Below, piece after piece: positions 29,910 to 38,823 of a DNA stretch of 64,000 nt. Within the stretch, counting starts at the first letter, position 1. Every line of letters starts with the position of its first letter. The position numbers were made by a program, and so were the translations under genes. The stretch spans positions 1-64,000 of the forward strand of contig NZ_JSXC01000016.1 in assembly GCF_000803215.1 (NCBI RefSeq). The letters run 5' to 3'. Below the pieces are notes generated by a model. That model did not search any database and had not been told where the DNA came from. It saw nothing but the letters and a program-made list of their open reading frames with translations. This DNA is from Pectobacterium fontis. Its GTDB lineage: Bacteria; Pseudomonadota; Gammaproteobacteria; Enterobacterales; Enterobacteriaceae.

Positions 29910-30806
29910 ATGGCGCTGAATGTGAAATTGCATCAATTACAGTCATTTGTAGAGGTGGCGCGCCATGGGAGCATTCGCGCTGCCGCGCGTCAGTTAGCGC
30001 GGTCACAGCCTGCGCTGACCAAAGCGATTCAGGAATTAGAAAACAATCTGGGTGCGCGGTTGTTTCTGCGCCATCGGCAAGGCGTGGTATTGACGGATTG
30101 CGGCGAAGCCTATTTTCGTCATGCCAATTTGATCATGGAAGAGTTACGCGTGGCAGGAGAAGACATCCAGCAGCGGCTCGGACAAGCCTCAGGCCGTGTC
30201 AACATTGGCATTGGTGCCAGCGTTGCCCATACGGTTATGCCCGAGATCATCAAGCGCTTCCATCGCCTCTACCCTCAGGTCAAACTGCGTATCACTGAAG
30301 GCCAATTGGTTTCCATGATCAATGAGTTGCGCCAGGGAGAGCTGGATTTCACCATCAATACCTATTCTGGCTCATCCTATGATAACGAGCTGTTATATGA
30401 AAAACTGATGGAAAAAGAGTATTGCGTGGTAGTACGACGCGATCACCCGTTGGTGCGCGCCAATAGTCTGGAAGATCTGATGGAGTATGAATGGACGATG
30501 CCCACGCCACGCGGCAGTTATTACACCCAGTTGTATGAGCTGTTTGCCACCTTGCCCAAACAGCCGCGCGTCAGCGTCACCTGCGAGACACTGCTTTCGA
30601 ACATCAGCCTGGTGACCCAGACTGATTTTATCAGCATTCTGTCACGCGATATTACGCGTGACCCTATTCTGGGTGAGCGGCTACGCGTGCTGGAGTTAGA
30701 CCAATCGCTTCCCAAAGCAACGTTCTATTTGATACAGCGCAAAGATACCATGCTCTCCCCGATGGGGGCGCAACTGGCAAAGCTGTTTCGTCGCCACTGT
30801 CAGTAA
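29910..30806 (+). CDS. abgR: LysR-type regulator AbgR
   Basis: Transcriptional regulator of 298 residues with the N-terminal winged helix (LHQLQSFVEVARHGSIRAAARQLARSQPALTKAIQELE) and a periplasmic-binding-like effector domain (about 92-295) containing EGQLVSMINELRQGELDFTINTY, nearly identical to E. coli AbgR. It is divergent from abgA across 177 bases and presumably controls that operon in response to a folate catabolite; the effector is not established by sequence. Confidence 0.92.
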   Translation: MALNVKLHQLQSFVEVARHGSIRAAARQLARSQPALTKAIQELENNLGARLFLRHRQGVVLTDCGEAYFRHANLIMEELRVAGEDIQQRLGQASGRVNIGIGASVAHTVMPEIIKRFHRLYPQVKLRITEGQLVSMINELRQGELDFTINTYSGSSYDNELLYEKLMEKEYCVVVRRDHPLVRANSLEDLMEYEWTMPTPRGSYYTQLYELFATLPKQPRVSVTCETLLSNISLVTQTDFISILSRDITRDPILGERLRVLELDQSLPKATFYLIQRKDTMLSPMGAQLAKLFRRHCQ

Positions 30807-30995
30807 TAGTGCATGCAATGGTCGCTGGGCGTTGCTGGAGAGCACTATCACTTTCTTGTACCAAGAAAAGGATTTTTTTCTAGAGATAAATAGAGCCCAT
30901 TGCGATCGATTCAGTTCTACACATTGTAATTCACAGATTTTGTAGATAAGCCTATTTATGAATTCGCCGTGTTTACGAGATGGTGGCGCAGCAAC

Positions 30996-31511
30996 TTACA
31001 GTGCGGAGGCTATTCGTGAAGATGCAGACGGCACATCGCGCTGAGTTACGCTGTAGTGATACAGCCGAACCGCTTTATCCGGGTAGTCCAGCCCATCGCC
31101 AATGTAACGCCAGCCGTGCTTTTCGTAGTAACCGCTAAACGTAGCGTACAGGTAGAGATCGTCAAAACCTGCGCGGCGGCAGAAATCCACTACGTGTTGT
31201 TGCAGCGCAATACCCAGCCCTTTGTCGCGCTGGCTCTCTTCCACATACAGCGATGCCAGCCAGGGGGTCAGATCCTGCCGGCTGATTAAATCACAGCGCC
31301 AAAGCCCCACCGTCCCGACTAAACGCTCACCATCCAGCGCGATAAACGTCAGCGGCAGCGCCGCCGGGTTCAGGCTATTACGCACCACGCTGGCAAAGTA
31401 TTCACGGCTGTTCTGGCTGCCGAACGCCTGCCATATCCAGTCGATCACCTGTTCCTGATGCTGGGGATGTTCCGCCAGATAAACAATGCTTACCGTAGAA
31501 AGACCCGCCAT
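30996..31511 (-). CDS. GNAT family N-acetyltransferase
   Basis: Predicted acetyl-CoA-dependent acetyltransferase of 171 residues. The core has WLASLYVEESQRDKGLGIALQQHVVDFCRRAG (acetyl-CoA pyrophosphate loop) and LYLYATFSGYYEKHGWRYIGDGLDY. It starts two bases after the stop of the GntR-type regulator gene and so forms an operon with it. Substrate unknown. Confidence 0.85.
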   Translation of the reverse strand: MAGLSTVSIVYLAEHPQHQEQVIDWIWQAFGSQNSREYFASVVRNSLNPAALPLTFIALDGERLVGTVGLWRCDLISRQDLTPWLASLYVEESQRDKGLGIALQQHVVDFCRRAGFDDLYLYATFSGYYEKHGWRYIGDGLDYPDKAVRLYHYSVTQRDVPSASSRIASAL

Positions 31512-31513
31512 GG

Positions 31514-32281
31514 TTACACCAGTTTCCCCTGAAAGATCGGCACAGAATCAAATAAATAACCGTCAAACTCCGGCGCATCGGCGTCAGAGATTTCCATCAG
31601 CGTATTTTTGACATTTTCGAGGTGCTGCCACATCGCCTGATAAGACCCAGACACATCGCGACGCCGTAGCGCTGCCAGAATAGCCTGATGATCCGCCAGC
31701 CATTTCAGACGATAGCCTTGCGTCCCAACGTGGGTGTAAAGCTGCTGCCAGAGCGCGTTATCGTCGCGGCACGCCCAGATATTGCTGACCGTTTCCAGCA
31801 GCATCTGGTTTTGCGTCGCGCCTGCGATTTGCAGGTGGAACAACCGATCGAAATCACCACGATAGTCTTTTCCGGCAATGGCAGCCTGCTCTTGCTCTAG
31901 CGTCTTACGCAGGTTTTCGATATCCGCCCGCGTTGCCATGCGGGCGGCAAACGCGGCAATATTGCTTTCCAGCAGTTGACGAGCCTGTAGCATTTCAAAC
32001 GCGCCGATATGGTTTTTTGCGCTGTTTGCCGTATCGTCTTCATCGGGAATGCGCAGGACATAAACCCCGGATCCCTGACGGATATCGACGGTGCCTTCCA
32101 GTTCAAGCATCAGTAGCGCTTCGCGCACTATCGTGCGGCTAACGCCATAGGTTTCCGCAATATTTCGTTCAGGAGGAAGGCGCGATCCGACGGGGTAATC
32201 CCCTGACTGAATCTTCTGGCGCAAATCACAGCCAATTTCCTGATATTGCTTCTTCTCTTGCAGAACCACATCCTTCGCCAC
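31514..32281 (-). CDS. GntR/FadR-type regulator related to UxuR/ExuR
   Basis: Repressor-like protein of 255 residues: an N-terminal winged helix with SRLPPERNIAETYGVSRTIVREALLMLELEGTVDIRQGSGVYV and a C-terminal FCD ligand domain containing FEMLQARQLLESNIAAFAAR and AMWQHLENVKNTLMEIS. These are the hallmark stretches of UxuR and ExuR (hexuronate regulators), but it sits with a PTS beta-glucoside cluster and matches neither fully. UxuR-like half-palindromes (TTTGGCATACCAAA) lie in the PTS promoter region, so that cluster may be its target. Ligand uncertain. Confidence 0.82.
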   Translation of the reverse strand: MAKDVVLQEKKQYQEIGCDLRQKIQSGDYPVGSRLPPERNIAETYGVSRTIVREALLMLELEGTVDIRQGSGVYVLRIPDEDDTANSAKNHIGAFEMLQARQLLESNIAAFAARMATRADIENLRKTLEQEQAAIAGKDYRGDFDRLFHLQIAGATQNQMLLETVSNIWACRDDNALWQQLYTHVGTQGYRLKWLADHQAILAALRRRDVSGSYQAMWQHLENVKNTLMEISDADAPEFDGYLFDSVPIFQGKLV

Positions 32282-32370
32282 GCTTTCACCCTACATGCAC
32301 TGTCGACCTGAGTGCGGGATCAGACCCGCACTACATATTTCCTGCCGCGTACTGACGTCACGGTGGGGCA

Positions 32371-32688
32371 TTAGTCTACCAAACTCAGCGCCTGATCCAG
32401 TACTTTTGCGCCATTTAATGTGCCGTAGGCGACGGGATCGATGACTGCGATAGGGATCTGATAGCTGTCGGTCAGCTTTTTATTTTCGTTAAGCTTGAAG
32501 CGCACCTGCGGCCCCAGCAGCACTGCCATAATCTCGCCGCTAAATTCCTGCAATTCATCCCGCAGATTTTGCTCGGGGATCGCGTAGATCTTCAGTGCCA
32601 TCCCTCGTGATTCCGCCTCTTTCTCCATCTTGGTGACCACCAGTGAGGTCGACATTCCTGCTGAGCAGGCCAGTACGATTCTTTTCAT
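32371..32688 (-). CDS. PTS lactose/cellobiose-type IIB component
   Basis: Phosphocarrier of 105 residues that passes phosphate from IIA to the sugar bound by IIC. It begins MKRIVLACSAGMSTSLVV, with phospho-acceptor Cys8 and the P-loop-like CSAGMST of ChbB/CelA proteins; VLLGPQVRFKL is also typical. Last of the three-gene minus-strand unit IIC, 6-phospho-beta-glucosidase, IIB. Confidence 0.92.
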   Translation of the reverse strand: MKRIVLACSAGMSTSLVVTKMEKEAESRGMALKIYAIPEQNLRDELQEFSGEIMAVLLGPQVRFKLNENKKLTDSYQIPIAVIDPVAYGTLNGAKVLDQALSLVD

Positions 32689-32717
32689 GTTGCGTTCCTC
32701 ATTTTGATTATCTGCGC

Positions 32718-34154
32718 CTATTTCTCTTCATCATCCAGCGTCAGTTCAAGCCGACGCGAGTCGCGTAGCTGACGAAACCAGGCGGCGGATTTTTTTGGTC
32801 GCCGCTGCCGATCCTGTTCCAGATCGATTTCGATCAATCCGTAGCGGTTTTTAAACGCGTTCATTGGCGAGACGTTGTCGGTGAACGCCCACAGCATGTA
32901 GCCACGGCAGTTTGCGCCCTCTTCTTTCGCCTTCAGCGCCCAGTAAAGGTGTTCGGCAATAAATGCGATGCGATAATCGTCCTGAATCACGCCGGTGTCG
33001 TCTTTAAAGCGCGCTTCGTTTTCAATACCCATGCCGTTTTCCGCCACAAACCACGGTACGTTGCCGTAGTCACGCTCCATACGTTTCGCCATGTCGTAAA
33101 TGATTTTGGGGTTGATTTCCCAGCCGCGTGAGGTGTTCATGCGACGCCCCGGTAGCTCAAAATGCTCGTAGTAATACGCCGGATGGAACGGCGTCTCCTT
33201 GTTCCACTCACGGCTCGGCGCTTTGACCCGGTGCGGGTAATACAGGTTAATCCCCACCTCATCGACCGTATTCTCCCGAATGATCGCCAGCTCGTCTTCC
33301 GTGTAATCCCACTTCACCTGATGCTGCGCCAGAAGCGCCACCAGCTCCGCCGGGTATTCACCTTTCAACGCCGGATCGAGAAACACCCGGTTATAGAACA
33401 GATCGTACCGGTGTGCCGCTTTCACATCGTGTTCGGCACGGGATCGCGGATACGTCACTTCAGGATTGAGGATCACGCCGATCGAGCCGCCGTCGTGGTG
33501 ATAGCCCCGTTGCCGAAAGCGTTGCACCACTTTTGCCGTCGCCAGATTTTTATGGTGATTCCACTGCATCCAGGTGTGCGTATTCTGTTCATAAGGGTAG
33601 CGTAAGGCGTCAAGATAAACGCGCGTCTGCACCACAATCGGCTCATTGAAGGTAAACCAGCGCTTCACTTTTCCGGCATAGCGGGCGAACACCGCATCGG
33701 CGTACAGCACAAACCACTCCACCACCTGCTTGGATGACCAGCCCTGATACTTCTCCAGTAGGTAAGCAGGCAGTTCGTAATGTTCGAGGCAGATCATCGG
33801 TTCGATCCCCTGTGCGTGCAGCTCATCCAGCAGGTTATCGATATAGGTCGCATACTCCTCATCAACGATGCCTTTCTCATAGTCCAGCATAAAGCGTGAC
33901 CAGTTGATCGAGGTACGGTAGTGCGTTAGCCCCGCCAGCTTCATCAGCGCGACATCTTCCCGATAGCGGTTAAAGAAATCGGTCGCTTTCGCCGGGCCGT
34001 AGCCGTTATGCCAAACCTGACGATCCTGCTTGTACCAGAGATCGAGATAGGAATCCTGCCCCGCTTTTTTGCCGCTCCACCCTTCGGTTTGCCATGCCGA
34101 TGCGGCCGCGCCCAGAATAAAATCAGATGGAATAGTCAGTGCAACTTTACTCAT
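32718..34154 (-). CDS. GH1 6-phospho-beta-glucosidase
   Basis: Cytoplasmic family-1 glycoside hydrolase, 478 residues, expected to split phosphorylated beta-glucosides (cellobiose-6-P, arbutin-6-P, salicin-6-P) delivered by the adjacent PTS. The retaining catalytic pair is present: acid/base Glu171 in TFNEP and nucleophile Glu372 in FVAENGMG. The N-terminal GAAASAWQTEGW and C-terminal GYMLWAFTDNVSP motifs are standard. The gene is 24 bases after IIC and 29 before IIB. The exact sugar is not decided by sequence. Confidence 0.93.
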   Translation of the reverse strand: MSKVALTIPSDFILGAAASAWQTEGWSGKKAGQDSYLDLWYKQDRQVWHNGYGPAKATDFFNRYREDVALMKLAGLTHYRTSINWSRFMLDYEKGIVDEEYATYIDNLLDELHAQGIEPMICLEHYELPAYLLEKYQGWSSKQVVEWFVLYADAVFARYAGKVKRWFTFNEPIVVQTRVYLDALRYPYEQNTHTWMQWNHHKNLATAKVVQRFRQRGYHHDGGSIGVILNPEVTYPRSRAEHDVKAAHRYDLFYNRVFLDPALKGEYPAELVALLAQHQVKWDYTEDELAIIRENTVDEVGINLYYPHRVKAPSREWNKETPFHPAYYYEHFELPGRRMNTSRGWEINPKIIYDMAKRMERDYGNVPWFVAENGMGIENEARFKDDTGVIQDDYRIAFIAEHLYWALKAKEEGANCRGYMLWAFTDNVSPMNAFKNRYGLIEIDLEQDRQRRPKKSAAWFRQLRDSRRLELTLDDEEK

Positions 34155-34178
34155 GCTTTACCCCTTTTCTCGCCCGTT

Positions 34179-35516
34179 TCAGGCTTTTTCCACCGCGGCC
34201 TGTTTTTCCGCTTCCAACTGCGCCAGCTCGGCACGGCGAGAAGCCACTTTGACAAACGGCAGATAGATCAGCGTCGCCACCATGATGCATACGATCTGCG
34301 TGGCGACGGCTCCCATGGAGCCGGCCGTTGACAGCCAGGCATTGATAATCGGTGGCGTCGTCCACGGCACCATCACCACCGCTTTACCGGCAAACCCCAT
34401 ACTGGTGGCGAAATAACCAATCGTCCCCGTTACTAACGGGGTGATAATGAAGGGAATGGCCAGAATCGGATTGAGCATAATCGGCATACCAAAAATCACC
34501 GGCTCATTAATATTGAACACGCAGGGGCCGAAGGAGATTTTCGCGATCTCTTTCATCTCTTTACGCTTGGAGGCAATCATCACCGCCAGCAGCAGGCCAA
34601 TCGTCAGGCCAGAACCGCCGATGCTCATGTACACATCCCAGAACGGCATGGTGATAATGTTCGGGATCTCCTGCCCTTGTTCAAAGGCGGTCATGTTGAC
34701 GGCAATCGCTCCTAGCAGCAGCGGTTCGCGAATCGGTTTAATCATCTGGTTGCCGTGAATCCCGATCACCCAGAACAGTTGGGCGACGAACATCAGTACC
34801 AGTAAGCCCGGCAGGCTTTGCACCACCGATTCCAGCGGCTGCTGCACCACTTTATAAACGGCGTCATACAGATACATGCCCGTCACGCGGTGAAACACAA
34901 ACCCAAAGGTGGCAATCGCGACAACCGTGATGATGGAAGGAAACAGCGCAGAGAAAGAAGCTGCGACATTAGGCGGCACGCTGTCTGGCATTTTAATCCG
35001 CAGCCGATCAACCCGTTCCAGCTTGGTATACATTTCTACTGACAGGATGGCGATAAACATCCCTAAAAACAGGCTCTTGGTATCGGAGAACTGTTTCGCC
35101 AGCACGTCTTTCACCACCATCATCTGTCCGTTGACAGCCATTTCGATGGTGGTTGGTGTCACGGCAATAAAGCAAATCACCGCCAGCAGGCCGGGAAACA
35201 GCCCGCGTGAACCGTTAATTTTCCCCAGTTCAATACCAATCAGGAAGACGGCACCGATAGTCAGAAAGCTGAGCGTGGCGTAGTTAATGCCGCTCATGAT
35301 CGGTTTGAGTTCCGCCAGAAATGCGAAGAAGGAAAAACTGGCCAGACCGTTTTTTGGATCCAGCACCATGTTAGAAATCAGAACAGAAAACGCCCCGACG
35401 ATAATGACGGGCATCAGCGTAATAAACGATGCCTTAATCGCCATGATGTAACGCAGACTATTAAATTTATTGGCAAAGGAGCCCAATGAATCAATCAGTT
35501 GGTCCTTATATGACAT
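34179..35516 (-). CDS. PTS lactose/cellobiose-type IIC component
   Basis: Membrane channel of the beta-glucoside PTS, 445 residues with about ten hydrophobic segments. Family marks include RYIMAIKASFITLMPVIIVGAFSVLISN at the N-terminus, WVIGIHGNQMIKPIREPLLLGA, and FNINEPVIFGMPIMLNPILAIPFI, the substrate-site region with a conserved Glu. First gene of the minus-strand unit; its promoter faces the IIA gene. Confidence 0.94.
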   Translation of the reverse strand: MSYKDQLIDSLGSFANKFNSLRYIMAIKASFITLMPVIIVGAFSVLISNMVLDPKNGLASFSFFAFLAELKPIMSGINYATLSFLTIGAVFLIGIELGKINGSRGLFPGLLAVICFIAVTPTTIEMAVNGQMMVVKDVLAKQFSDTKSLFLGMFIAILSVEMYTKLERVDRLRIKMPDSVPPNVAASFSALFPSIITVVAIATFGFVFHRVTGMYLYDAVYKVVQQPLESVVQSLPGLLVLMFVAQLFWVIGIHGNQMIKPIREPLLLGAIAVNMTAFEQGQEIPNIITMPFWDVYMSIGGSGLTIGLLLAVMIASKRKEMKEIAKISFGPCVFNINEPVIFGMPIMLNPILAIPFIITPLVTGTIGYFATSMGFAGKAVVMVPWTTPPIINAWLSTAGSMGAVATQIVCIMVATLIYLPFVKVASRRAELAQLEAEKQAAVEKA

Positions 35517-35591
35517 AACACCACCTCTTTCATCATCATATTGTTATATCGCGTGTGACGCGCAGGGTAAATGCAGGTACGCGCTTCCGCG

Positions 35592-35605
35592 TTTGGCATA
35601 CCAAA
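35592..35605. promoter_or_regulatory. UxuR-like operator 1 in the divergent PTS promoter
   Basis: TTTGGCATACCAAA has TTTGG/CCAAA arms around CATA, close to the UxuR/ExuR consensus built on TTGGTATACCAA. It lies about 76 bases before the IIC start. Confidence 0.55.
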
Positions 35606-35655
35606 AATCAACCATAATGAATTATTTTTCTGTGACAGCATTCTCACAAGGCAAC

Positions 35656-35669
35656 ATTGGAATTCCAAT
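35656..35669. promoter_or_regulatory. perfect 14-bp palindrome in the divergent PTS promoter
   Basis: ATTGGAATTCCAAT is self-complementary throughout. It is a candidate site for the LacI-type regulator at 36336 or a second GntR site. Confidence 0.45.
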
Positions 35670-35686
35670 ATGATGAAAATGTGATT

Positions 35687-35700
35687 TTTGGCATACCATA
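35687..35700. promoter_or_regulatory. UxuR-like operator 2 in the divergent PTS promoter
   Basis: TTTGGCATACCATA repeats the first operator with one arm mismatch, 95 bases further on and 34 bases before the IIA start. Confidence 0.5.
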
Positions 35701-35734
35701 AATTTCAGCCGCTCAGATGACGAAGGAAATGACG

Positions 35735-36079
35735 ATGACAGACACCGTGAACGCCTCTGAATTCGATATGGAACAGACCGTAATGGAACTGCTGATCAAT
35801 GCAGGTGAAGCCCGATCAAACGCCATGATGGCGATTCAGGCCGCACGTCAACGGGAATGGCAGCAGGCTGACGACCTGCTCGCTGCCTCACAGGACGCGG
35901 CGAAGGCGGCTCACCGCGTTCAAACACAACTGATCGGTTTGGATGAAGGAACAGGAAAGGTGCCCGTCAATCTGATCATGGTGCATGCGCAGGATCATCT
36001 GATGACCGCCATGCTATGCCGGGACTTGGCGGAGGAGATAGTCTTACTCAGGAGAGAAATGGCTACATCACAAAACTGA
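35735..36079 (+). CDS. PTS lactose/cellobiose-type IIA component
   Basis: Phosphocarrier accepting phosphate from HPr. From ATG 35735 (AAGGA with 7-base spacing; earlier in-frame ATGs at 35717 and 35729 are too close to or upstream of that site) it has 114 residues, the IIA-Lac length. The phospho-acceptor is His84 in VHAQDHLMTAM. All three segments are helical. It is transcribed away from IIC/bgl/IIB, so the PTS is split over two divergent transcripts sharing one operator region. Confidence 0.9.
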   Translation: MTDTVNASEFDMEQTVMELLINAGEARSNAMMAIQAARQREWQQADDLLAASQDAAKAAHRVQTQLIGLDEGTGKVPVNLIMVHAQDHLMTAMLCRDLAEEIVLLRREMATSQN

Positions 36080-36089
36080 CAAAAAACCC

Positions 36090-36122
36090 GTTGGGAAACG
36101 CGCATCGGGCGTTAAACCCAAC
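36090..36122 (+). terminator. hairpin after the IIA gene
   Basis: GTTGGG-A-AACGC pairs with GCGTT-AAA-CCCAAC. It lies 11 bases past the stop. No T-run follows, so it may act as an mRNA 3'-stabilising hairpin rather than a terminator. Confidence 0.4.
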
Positions 36123-36145
36123 AATATGCCTGTGGTAACATATTA

Positions 36146-36272
<127 letters not shown>

Positions 36273-36335
36273 GGGTGTTCGTAACAGGGATGGATAGGCG
36301 TTTAGCCTGCCATCATCCTCAAATAAGGTGCAGCC

Positions 36336-37349
36336 ATGAAAACGATGCTTGAAGTGGCGAAACGTGCAGGAGTGTCTAAAGCGACCGTGTCCAGAGTGCT
36401 CAACGGCACTGGTCAGGTCAAGCAGGCTACGCGCGATGCAGTATTCAGGGCAATGGATGAATTAGGCTATCGCCCCAACTTTCTGGCACGTTCGCTGGCT
36501 CGCCGGACCTCAAACAGCATTGGTCTGGTTATCTCCAATTTCGACGGCCCTTATTTTGGCCGCCTGCTGCGCCGTGCTACGGATATCGCGGAAAGCCACG
36601 GTAAACACCTTATTGTGACCGACGGGCACGATACACCGGAAGACGAGCAGCGCGCCGTGCAGCTTCTGGCAGACAGGCAGTGCGACGCGATTATCCTCTA
36701 TACCCGCTATATGTCCGAAGCGGAGCTCATGTCGTTGCTCAACACGCTGACCATTCCGATGATCGTGATGAATCGCGATCTGCCACAGGCACGGGAGCGC
36801 TGCATTTTCTTCCGCCAGCAGCAAGCCGCGTTTGAGGTGGTAAATTACCTCATCGAACAGGGTCATCGTGAAATCGCCTTTATCACCGCGCCGATACAAA
36901 CGCCAACCGCACAGGCACGACTGGCGGGTTATCAGCAGGCCTTAACCGCCCATCAGATCGCATTTGATCCACAAAGGGTGGCTTACGGAAACAGTCTGGT
37001 TAGCAGTGGTTATAATGCTGCACGCGAGTTGCTGAATACGGGTGTGCGCTTTAGCGCCCTGTTTGTCAGTAACGATGAGATGGCGATTGGGGCGATGAAA
37101 GTGCTGTATGAAGCAGAGAAAAGATTACCGCAGGATGTCTCTATATTCGGCTTTGACGATGAGCCCTCTGCGACCTACCTGCACCCTTCCCTCTCCACCG
37201 TTTACATGCCGATTGAAGAGATGGCCGCCACGGCGATTACGCAAGTGCTGGATCTGATCGCAGGTAAAGACGTCAAGCCGCTGGAACCCTTCGTCGGCGA
37301 GCTGAAACTACGCGAATCGGTGCAGAAAGGACCGTACTACCCGTCGTAA
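36336..37349 (+). CDS. LacI-family regulator, AscG-like
   Basis: Repressor of 337 residues with helix-turn-helix MLEVAKRAGVSKATVSRVLNGTGQVKQATRDAV and hinge GYRPNFLARSLARRTS, then a sugar-binding core with SNDEMAIGAMKVL and FGFDDEPSATYLHPSLSTV. It resembles E. coli AscG, which controls the asc beta-glucoside genes, and it neighbours the beta-glucoside PTS, so regulation of that cluster is likely. With the GntR protein this gives the cluster two candidate regulators. Confidence 0.88.
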   Translation: MKTMLEVAKRAGVSKATVSRVLNGTGQVKQATRDAVFRAMDELGYRPNFLARSLARRTSNSIGLVISNFDGPYFGRLLRRATDIAESHGKHLIVTDGHDTPEDEQRAVQLLADRQCDAIILYTRYMSEAELMSLLNTLTIPMIVMNRDLPQARERCIFFRQQQAAFEVVNYLIEQGHREIAFITAPIQTPTAQARLAGYQQALTAHQIAFDPQRVAYGNSLVSSGYNAARELLNTGVRFSALFVSNDEMAIGAMKVLYEAEKRLPQDVSIFGFDDEPSATYLHPSLSTVYMPIEEMAATAITQVLDLIAGKDVKPLEPFVGELKLRESVQKGPYYPS

Positions 37350-37377
37350 ACCCGCAGACGCGCCTTTTTTCCGCACA

Positions 37378-37418
37378 GAGATAAACCTCGCGTGGCTTAC
37401 CCGCGTGAGGTTTATCTC
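37378..37418. terminator. bidirectional terminator between the LacI-type gene and lysA
   Basis: GAGATAAACCTC (37378-37389) and its exact complement (37407-37418) enclose a further partly paired GCG/CGC segment, between convergent genes. Confidence 0.65.
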
Positions 37419-37438
37419 ATATCGTCACATACCACCGA

Positions 37439-38701
37439 TTACAGCGCTTCCAGCGCCAGCAGTTCTTCCAGCGTCTGGCGGCGGCGAATCAGGCGCGACT
37501 CACCGTTTTCAAACAGCACTTCCGGCAGCAGTGGACGACTATTGTAGTTTGAGGACATAGATGCGCCGTATGCGCCGGTATCATGGAAGACCAGATAGTC
37601 GCCCACCTGCGCCTCCGGCAGCGGGAAGGTTTCCACGCCGCCGCCCGCCTGCTGGGTAAATACATCGCCGGATTCACACAGCGGCCCGGCAATCACGCTG
37701 TCGCGCAAGGTGGACGGGCGGATATCGCGGCCATCGCCCGACAACAGAGAAACGTGGTGATAGCTGCCGTACATCGCCGGACGCATCAGGTCGTTAAACC
37801 CGGCATCGACCAGCACAAAGTGGCGGCTTCCCATGGATTTTATCGCCCGGACTTCCGCCACCAGCACGCCAGATTCGGCGACCAGAAAACGTCCAGGTTC
37901 GATTTCCAGCGTCACCGGATGGCCGAGGTGCGCGGCAATTTTCTCACGCGCTGCGTTCCACAACCCATAATAGTGTTCAGTATCAATCGCTTCTTCACCG
38001 TGACGATACGGAATAGACAGCCCGCCGCCTGCGGAAATCGCCTCAATATCCTGACCCAGCTCGACCACCTGTCGCACCATCGCCTCGCACACCTGTTCCA
38101 GATGGCCGTAATCGACGCCGGAACCGATGTGCATGTGAATCCCCACCAGCTTGAGTTGATAACGCTGAATGTGCGCCAGCGCCAGCGGCAAATCACCGTA
38201 CCAGATGCCGTGTTTGCTGTTCTCGCCGCCGGTATTGGTTTTCTGACTATGACCATGACCAAAGCCCGGATTCACGCGCAGCCACACCGGATGCCCCGGC
38301 GACTGCTGCCCAAGTTGTTCCAGCATATCGACCGAACCGGCATTCACCGGAATGTTCAATTCGGAGACGCGTTGCAGCGTCGGGCGATCCAACAGATCGG
38401 CGGTAAACACAATCTCATGCGCATCCGTCCCCGGCACAAATCCGGCGATCAGCGCTCGCTCAATTTCCCCCAACGAGACTGAATCGACTTTCACCCCCTG
38501 CTTACGCATCAGGCGCAAAATATGCGTATTGGAGCACGCCTTCTGCGCGAAGCGGATCGTATCGAACTGACGCAATTGAGCAATGCGGTTAACGATGGTC
38601 TGCGCGTCATAGGCCCAAACCGGGCAACCAAAGCGGGCAGGCAGTTCACGCAGGCTTTGCGCATTCAGAGCATGTGTTACGTCATTCAGATCGTGGGGCA
38701 T
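37439..38701 (-). CDS. lysA: diaminopimelate decarboxylase
   Basis: PLP enzyme for the last step of lysine synthesis: meso-diaminopimelate to L-lysine and CO2. The 420 residues contain the PLP lysine Lys54 in FAQKACSN, HMHIGSGVDYGHLEQ, the phosphate loop ISAGGGLSIPYRHGE, EPGRFLVAESG and GPLCESGDVF, where the Cys-Glu pair contacts the substrate. It is divergent from lysR, the classical arrangement in which LysR activates lysA. Confidence 0.97.
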   Translation of the reverse strand: MPHDLNDVTHALNAQSLRELPARFGCPVWAYDAQTIVNRIAQLRQFDTIRFAQKACSNTHILRLMRKQGVKVDSVSLGEIERALIAGFVPGTDAHEIVFTADLLDRPTLQRVSELNIPVNAGSVDMLEQLGQQSPGHPVWLRVNPGFGHGHSQKTNTGGENSKHGIWYGDLPLALAHIQRYQLKLVGIHMHIGSGVDYGHLEQVCEAMVRQVVELGQDIEAISAGGGLSIPYRHGEEAIDTEHYYGLWNAAREKIAAHLGHPVTLEIEPGRFLVAESGVLVAEVRAIKSMGSRHFVLVDAGFNDLMRPAMYGSYHHVSLLSGDGRDIRPSTLRDSVIAGPLCESGDVFTQQAGGGVETFPLPEAQVGDYLVFHDTGAYGASMSSNYNSRPLLPEVLFENGESRLIRRRQTLEELLALEAL

Positions 38702-38823
38702 GATAATTACCGATTTACAGGGTTAAATGGGGTTGGGAAGCACTATAAAAAGGACCATTCTGGTAAACAAATATCGTTTTAAGCAGACTCTATTCATCTA
38801 TGATATGGGTAGGAGGAAACCTA

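Noticed and set aside
35631-35648. TGTGA...TCACA palindrome in the PTS promoter as a CRP site
   Set aside because: The spacer is 8 bases rather than 6, so it does not fit the normal CRP site.
37583-38482. 299-codon plus-strand frame inside lysA
   Set aside because: Antisense to a well-supported gene; composition is Arg/His/Gln-rich as expected from a shadow frame.
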